Part shown: positions 48,756-64,000 of the stretch, in pieces
Layout of the letters: each line of letters starts with the position of its first letter
Position numbering within the stretch: the first letter of the stretch is position 1
Assembly (NCBI GenBank): GCA_009760855.2
Contig: WPIO01000014.1
Span: 3,154,501-3,218,500, forward strand
From: Cristatella mucedo
Taxonomy: Eukaryota > Bryozoa > Phylactolaemata > Cristatellidae
DNA: 64,000 bases
Direction of reading: 5' to 3'
Notes under the pieces: generated by a model
What the model was told of the DNA's origin: nothing
Database searches by the model: none
Seen by the model: only the letters and a program-made list of their open reading frames with translations
Position numbers and translations under genes: made by a program

Positions 48756-49034
48756 TCAATCAACGGTACTAGGGAGGGAATCGCCCATCGCTAAAGACCC
48801 GCCAGATGAAGTTTTAAGCACCGGAAACAGCATAAAGAGTTTGATGGAAGTAAACTGTCTTCGGTTTGTTCGTATTGGTATCACATATCTCTCATTTATC
48901 TTAGTTATTATGCTGGATTCGGCAATTTTTAGATTAAGCCCTCGACGAGTAAACATACTCACTAGGTTACCGGAAACGACGGCACGACGCGTGTTTTGAT
49001 CCAACCGGGCCCGAAACTGGGGCCTGTTAGACAT
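48756..49034 (-). CDS. Hypothetical 92-residue ORF divergent from TRIM37
   Basis: An open frame starting at 49034 lies only 48 bp from the TRIM37 start, on the opposite strand. It is rich in Arg, Ser and Ile (NLVSMFTRRGLNLKIAESSI) and matches nothing I recognise. It could be a divergent first exon, upstream noncoding transcript or chance ORF. A 117-codon plus-strand ORF (48646-48999) overlaps it, so at most one is real. Confidence 0.2.
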   Translation of the reverse strand: MSNRPQFRARLDQNTRRAVVSGNLVSMFTRRGLNLKIAESSIITKINERYVIPIRTNRRQFTSIKLFMLFPVLKTSSGGSLAMGDSLPSTVD

Positions 49035-49082
49035 GCCCTCGGCTTGCCCTGCTTTGGTCGTTTAGTCTAATTCAGCCGGGCT

Positions 49083-61970
<12,888 letters not shown>

Positions 61971-64000
61971 GTAGGCTGACAGACGTGTGCTCGTATATTC
62001 TCTCATAGCATTCTCTCATACCATTCGTGCTTCTTGACACAACACAACCGAGTGGACACCGTATGATTTCTTAGTAAAGCATGATGCAAAGCCGGTTGTC
62101 TCTGTAAATCTTGAAGTGTTGCTAGAAGCAGTCAAACTCTACCGTTTGCCACTCAAACAAGCAGGCAGGCTTACTTCGTAGATATATGGATATATAGATT
62201 ATATCGTAGGTATATAGATGCTCTAGACACTCAAGTGCCTATGCTTGTCAAGCTCTAACCTTGATACACAATGTCATACGATTCTTCTCTTGGCTGCACT
62301 GACCTGTTTAAACAAAAAGATAATGTTAAAGCAACTGGCAGAAGTAAAGTATTGAAGTGTATCATAGGACTTACAAATATTACTAGAACAACTCGGTTGA
62401 AGGAACAAAAGAATATAGAAGCTTTTCAGATTTTGCTTTAATGGCTAGTTTTGTGCCAGCCTTTCGTGAAGTTACTAGTGGAGACACATAATCCAGACAT
62501 ATGTTCAAGACTCCCATGTGCTGTCGATGCATTCGGGCAAATAATGTGCTTTTAGACCGTAAATGCAGTTACTGAAAAGGGGACATAGCTGTACTTGTTT
62601 TGGTTTTCTACTTGCAGCAAGCTCATATTTGATTTTTGTCAACTATGGAGCAGTGAATCGACCATGCTTTGAAACTAGGTCTCACTAAACAATAACCAAT
62701 TAATGAAAGTGTCCACAAAGAGGTTGACCAAAAAATGAAGCTTGAAGAGGTTTGTCGATGACATAGCATAACCATGCATAGTAGTAAAAATCGGCACCTT
62801 GGTGAGGCGTTTGTGTACTGGGTTTTCCTATGCTGTGCTAAGCAGATAGGTTTGACGATATACATTATATGGGAATAAAGCAAATGCTCATTCTTTACTG
62901 AGCCTCTGGAGATAGATGGTGAACAACGGCTTATATGCTATCAGCTGGCTGATTGCTGAGCTTTGAGACATGTCACTAACTAAGGCATATACAGATGCTT
63001 AAAGTGGAAGTGATTTGCTTAGTAATATTGCAATTCAAGCAGTGTTACAGTTACTGTGGTGAAACGATTGCATCTACAATTCACGTGACTTCTACAGCAT
63101 AGTCGGCCTATTCTATTTTAGGGTCAGAGTTTCTGGTTGGCTGAAAAATAGAACAGGGTACCTTAAAAGTTCTGATGTTCATTGGCCATGCTGCATAGCC
63201 GGATGCTTTTCAGGCAAAACAGAAGAGAAGTATGGGTTTCATATAACCACACTGCCAAGTCATGGCTGATAAATATTTGATTTCGGTAATGGACAAGGAA
63301 ATTCATGATCTTGGACAAAGCAAAGTCGTTAGCAGCAAGCGGTAGGCGTATGCTTCAAAATCCCCAGGTTTCAAAATTACCACCTTACGAAACAGCTCGG
63401 ATTAAGCCATATGATGCCGTAATCATTGCATCATTCAAGTGATGGTACAGGTATGCCTTGCTACAACACGCCAAAGAGAGATTCAAGCTGATGAAGGAAG
63501 TGTCTGTAGACGGCTACGAGCAATGTGTATTCGGGCATGATATTCTTTTAATGTTTAGGCAGTGGTAATTTGCTTCCATAACAGTTGTCTTATTCATGTA
63601 GATGACCTGGTAAGAAGTGGTGCTTACTTTGCAGATTTGTAAATATTTAATTTGGCCTGCTGTAGTGTGACCAGTGCAGTGGCTGGAGGGTGCATGCAAA
63701 AAAATTTCTCCTAAGTTATTCAAGCACCCAAAAGGGCCTTCCAACGTTCAGTTGTAGGCTCTGAATAACGCGATGCTACAATAAACCCTGCTTTATATAT
63801 AAGGCACTAAGAAGCAATATATTATTGACCATCCTTATACATTTCTTGCTGAAAGTCGCCTGCCGTGGGACTGATCGTCCAACCTCTGAGCTACATGTTC
63901 AGTGCACGACCAATTGAGCGACTACCAGAACTTGTACAACGGTTAGAAAGATGTTTCGTTCTCAAAGGTGCCATACAATGTCTTATCATGGTTATCAATA
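61971..64000. other. TRIM37 downstream intron(s), exons not identified
   Basis: Begins with the donor of exon 11 (GTAGGC). The TRIM37 C-terminal tail should be encoded here or beyond, but no exon could be recognised. 63840-63900 contains a weak tRNA-like string in antisense. Confidence 0.5.

Noticed and set aside
63840-63900. Antisense tRNA-like string
   Set aside because: Only a loose resemblance to A/B boxes; no clear acceptor stem and no repeat family match.

Overview
This window reads as the nuclear genome of an animal, most likely a non-vertebrate metazoan. The standard code works, genes are split by many GT-AG introns, and four conserved animal genes can be assembled. Between and inside them lie non-LTR retrotransposons with (TTA)n tails, tRNA-like SINEs and hAT transposons. 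I cannot name the phylum from the sequence alone. No prokaryotic features (operons, RBS, CRISPR) are present.

Layout. (1) 1-22632, minus strand: 5' half of a TRRAP orthologue (giant HEAT-repeat scaffold of SAGA and TIP60/NuA4 acetyltransferase complexes). I could join 31 exons, all in phase, giving 1387 codons; the gene runs off the left edge. (2) 22633-22993: short divergent promoter region. (3) 22994-31933, plus strand: a small Alba-domain gene resembling RPP25/RPP25L, a protein subunit of RNase P and RNase MRP, in six exons. (4) 31940-41470: a repeat graveyard that includes a decayed BED-hAT transposon which landed in a LINE and was later hit by an LTR-like element and another LINE. (5) 41477-42829, minus strand: intronless BFAR orthologue (RING-SAM-membrane E3 ligase). 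(6) 42830-49082: repeat-rich intergenic DNA with a 349-bp terminal-inverted-repeat element and SINE/LINE fragments. (7) 49083 to beyond 61970, plus strand: TRIM37 orthologue (RING, B-box, coiled coil, MATH). Eleven exons give 476 codons, all in phase. A nearly full-length but broken CR1/L2-type LINE sits in one of its introns, and one intron has a GC donor. I did not find its 3' exons.

The genes are ordinary cell machinery: transcription co-activation, tRNA/rRNA processing, ER ubiquitin ligation and centrosome/peroxisome/chromatin ubiquitin ligation. They are not a functional cluster, apart from the likely shared TRRAP/RPP25-like promoter.

The most unusual item is at 13321-13585 in a TRRAP intron. 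It is a hAT miniature element resembling the SPIN ('Space Invader') family, and it carries a perfect 94-bp copy of the end of a TRRAP exon and its splice donor. This looks like gene-fragment capture by a hAT MITE. Other notable items are the datable nest of insertions around 35.3-39.8 kb, a LINE/SINE pair sharing one 3' tail, and a 16-bp minisatellite that is open in all three frames.
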